NCBI GenBank assembly: GCA_031281815.1
Contig: JAITEY010000244.1
Location: 1 to 5,621 of the forward strand
DNA length: 5,621 nt
From: Desulfovibrio sp.
GTDB taxonomy: Bacteria > Desulfobacterota > Desulfovibrionia > Desulfovibrionales > Desulfovibrionaceae
Direction: 5' to 3'
This document shows, piece by piece, positions 4,081 through 5,621 of this stretch. How positions within the stretch are numbered: the first letter of the stretch is position 1; every line of letters starts with the position of its first letter. The position numbers and the translations under genes were made by a program. Under the pieces are notes generated by a model, which had not been told where the DNA came from, searched no databases, and was given only the letters and a program-made list of their open reading frames with translations.

Positions 4081-4106
4081 AGCAAACACCTGAAGCAGAG
4101 GTATAT

Positions 4107-5621
4107 ATGAACCGCTTGAATAATATTAGTGTGAAAAGCAAGTTTCTCGCCGGTATTTTTACCATTTTCGTGCTGAGTATCCTCAGTGCCGCTTTATCCA
4201 TCTTCAGCATACAGGAACTTGGTGAAAGCGCGAAACTTCAAGAACAAGGAGCAAAACTAAGCCAATCTCTGATTGAACGTGAAGTGCAGCACTTACAATG
4301 GGTCAATGCGCTCTCGAATTATCTTGTTGCACCTGATACGGCAGAATTGAAAATCGTCAGAGACCCGACGCTTTGCGGTTTTGGAAAGTGGTACTACAGT
4401 ATTGAACGAAAAGCGGCGGAAAGATTATTCCCCGCCACTGTTGAGGCTTTCAAGGCCATAGAAACGCCGCATAAGGAACTCCACGCCACCGCCGAGGAAA
4501 TTGAGAGACTTGTGAAGGCCGGCGATGTCGCCGGCGCCCGGCGCTGTTACGGCGAAAAAACGCTGAACGCGCTGTCTGCCGTCCGCGCACGGTTTGTCGA
4601 ACTCCGCAAAGCCGTGGACGCGGGGCTCCAACAGCATCAGCAAGCAGCCGAAAAAACCGCTGAGCTTTCCCGCAACCGCGCGATAGTCGCCGGGGCGATT
4701 ATCTGTCTTACCATACTCGCTCTCTGCGCCGTTCTTTTTTCGAGCGTCCTCAAACCGTTGGAACGCATAGCCCGATATTCCAAAGACTGCATCAAGAACC
4801 GTGATGCCGTGCTGGACATGAAACGCCGTGACGAGTTCGGGATGCTGGCGGACAATCTTTCCGAATTGATGGGACACCTGAACAGGGAACTGGCGTTTTC
4901 CAGGGGAGTGCTGCGGGGAATATGCGTTCCGTGTTCGGTTTTTTCCCCTGAAGACAGGGTCGTATTCACAAACCGGCAGATGGTGGAACTGCTGGGACGC
5001 GGCGGAATGCCCGATGACTACAGGGATATCGCATCGGGGGAATATATCTGGAACGAAAAAGGGCGGGAAACGATTTCGACCCGCGCTCTTCGCCGGAACG
5101 AAGCCCTCACCGAGGAAACGGATTTTACAACCCACACCGGCGCTGTACGGCGCGTCCTGGTTTCTTCCGCGCCCTTCCACGACAAGACCGGAGCGATTCT
5201 CGGAACGCTTTCCATATGGATTGACCTGACGGAACTGAGCGACAAGCAAAAGGCAGTTGAAGCAAGCGCCCGGCGTATTTCGGAAATTGCGTTGTCCGCG
5301 CAGGAGGTGGCCGACGGGGTCTCTACCGCCGCGGCGAATATTTCGGTTCAGGTCGAGCAGTCCGGCCTGGGGGCCGCCAAGCAGCTTGAGAGCGTGACGG
5401 AAACGGCGGCCGCCATGACGCAGATGAATCAGGCCGTGATGGAGGTCGCGCGCAGTGCGGGTCAGGCGTCGGATGCAGCCGCCGAAGCCCGCTCGGCGGC
5501 GCAGGAAGGCGCGAGCGTCGTCGAACATGTGATCAAGGGCATAGGCACGGTCGAAAAATATGCGGGCGAAGTCAAGGAAGGGATGGGTCGTTTGGGTGAA
5601 CAGGCAAACGGCATAGGCAGA
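4107..5621 (+). CDS. Methyl-accepting chemotaxis protein with a CZB-like zinc domain and a PAS domain (cut by window edge)
   Basis: This is a chemoreceptor with 505 residues in the window. TM1 is about 13-35. A CZB-like domain lies between the membrane spans: His62 in HLQW, Cys90 in CGFGKW, and His122/His126 in HKELH, with spacings fitting the known three-His/one-Cys zinc motif. TM2 is about 192-214, followed by a HAMP linker (about 215-265, LKPLERIA and DEFGMLADNLSEL). A PAS domain spans about 268-376, ending GTLSIWIDLTEL. The start of the cytoplasmic signalling coiled coil follows (VTETAAAMTQMNQAV). The kinase-contacting tip is beyond the edge. With this topology the CZB domain would be periplasmic, whereas the best-known CZB receptors such as TlpD are soluble. 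The ATG has AGAGG five bases upstream. By hand count GC is about 46% over 4141-4440 and over 60% from 4501, so the 5' part differs in composition. Confidence 0.93.
   Translation, partial: MNRLNNISVKSKFLAGIFTIFVLSILSAALSIFSIQELGESAKLQEQGAKLSQSLIEREVQHLQWVNALSNYLVAPDTAELKIVRDPTLCGFGKWYYSIERKAAERLFPATVEAFKAIETPHKELHATAEEIERLVKAGDVAGARRCYGEKTLNALSAVRARFVELRKAVDAGLQQHQQAAEKTAELSRNRAIVAGAIICLTILALCAVLFSSVLKPLERIARYSKDCIKNRDAVLDMKRRDEFGMLADNLSELMGHLNRELAFSRGVLRGICVPCSVFSPEDRVVFTNRQMVELLGRGGMPDDYRDIASGEYIWNEKGRETISTRALRRNEALTEETDFTTHTGAVRRVLVSSAPFHDKTGAILGTLSIWIDLTELSDKQKAVEASARRISEIALSAQEVADGVSTAAANISVQVEQSGLGAAKQLESVTETAAAMTQMNQAVMEVARSAGQASDAAAEARSAAQEGASVVEHVIKGIGTVEKYAGEVKEGMGRLGEQANGIGR

Larger units (their letters stand above)
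3381..4106 (+). other. Gene-free leader/intergenic region between promoter and chemoreceptor
   Basis: I find no credible protein gene on either strand. The open frames (for example plus 3241-3849, minus 3529-3185, minus 4085-3732) lack family resemblance and good ribosome binding sites, and the first starts upstream of the promoter. What it does hold: an AT-flanked palindrome at 3608, two tandem structured units at 3769-3990, a terminator-like hairpin with T-run ending at 4004, and a further dyad at 4049. I recognise no known riboswitch or small-RNA family. Confidence 0.6.

Noticed and set aside
3732..4085. Minus-strand frames with repeated hydrophobic peptides (for example FPVLLCVFF and LPVLLYLF)
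   Set aside because: The similarity comes from the DNA repeat: the matching peptides fall in different reading frames because the offset is 122 bp, so a single repeated protein is not supported.
3381..4106. Riboswitch or known structured RNA in the chemoreceptor leader
   Set aside because: I could not match conserved cores of c-di-GMP, glycine, TPP, cobalamin, SAM, fluoride or Moco motifs, nor SRP, 6S or tmRNA.
4425..5528. Minus-strand open frame of 367 codons opposite the chemoreceptor
   Set aside because: It is the shadow of a clearly identified plus-strand gene; the translation is Arg/Gly/His-rich with no family resemblance.
1..5621. CRISPR array, tRNA, rRNA, transposase or phage gene
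   Set aside because: No regularly spaced repeat array, no recognisable tRNA or rRNA segment, and no mobile-element protein in any frame.

Overview
The window looks like the chromosome of a Desulfovibrionaceae sulfate reducer, meaning Desulfovibrio or a close relative. The evidence is a napC-napM-napA gene order with the tetraheme NapM typical of that group, a single-subunit-type NapA N-terminus, an FmdE-family gene outside any methanogen context, a chemoreceptor with a CZB-like domain between its two membrane spans, and GC-rich coding DNA. I made this assignment from the genes and did not search any database.

Layout. The minus strand, read right to left, carries a short Rrf2-type regulator (3134-2736), an FmdE-family protein with a C-terminal zinc ribbon (2584-2012), and then, after a 574-bp gene-free stretch, the start of a periplasmic nitrate reductase operon: napC (1437-841), napM (851-402) and the first 112 codons of napA (338 to the window edge). 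napC and napM overlap by 11 nt. napM and napA are 63 nt apart, and that gap holds two hairpins. The plus strand carries one gene, a methyl-accepting chemotaxis protein starting at 4107 and running off the right edge after 505 codons.

Working together: NapC (membrane quinol dehydrogenase, four hemes) and NapM (membrane-anchored tetraheme cytochrome) should pass electrons from menaquinol to the Tat-exported molybdenum/[4Fe-4S] enzyme NapA, which reduces nitrate to nitrite in the periplasm. The Rrf2 protein has an IscR-like cysteine cluster and may sense iron-sulfur, redox or nitrosative state. Whether it controls fmdE, the nap genes or the plus-strand promoter facing away from it cannot be decided from this window.

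Non-coding regions: (i) 1438-2011 holds two copies of a GC-rich dispersed-looking repeat, two tight palindromes, a good extended -10 element on the plus strand and a 72-bp-spaced short repeat. (ii) 3135-4106 holds a near-consensus sigma-70 promoter overlapped by a symmetric operator-like element, then about 730 bp without a convincing gene. That stretch contains two diverged tandem units, each ending in a GC hairpin, the second with a terminator-like T-run. The two hairpins differ in a way that keeps pairing, so an RNA product is the most interesting candidate for something undescribed here.
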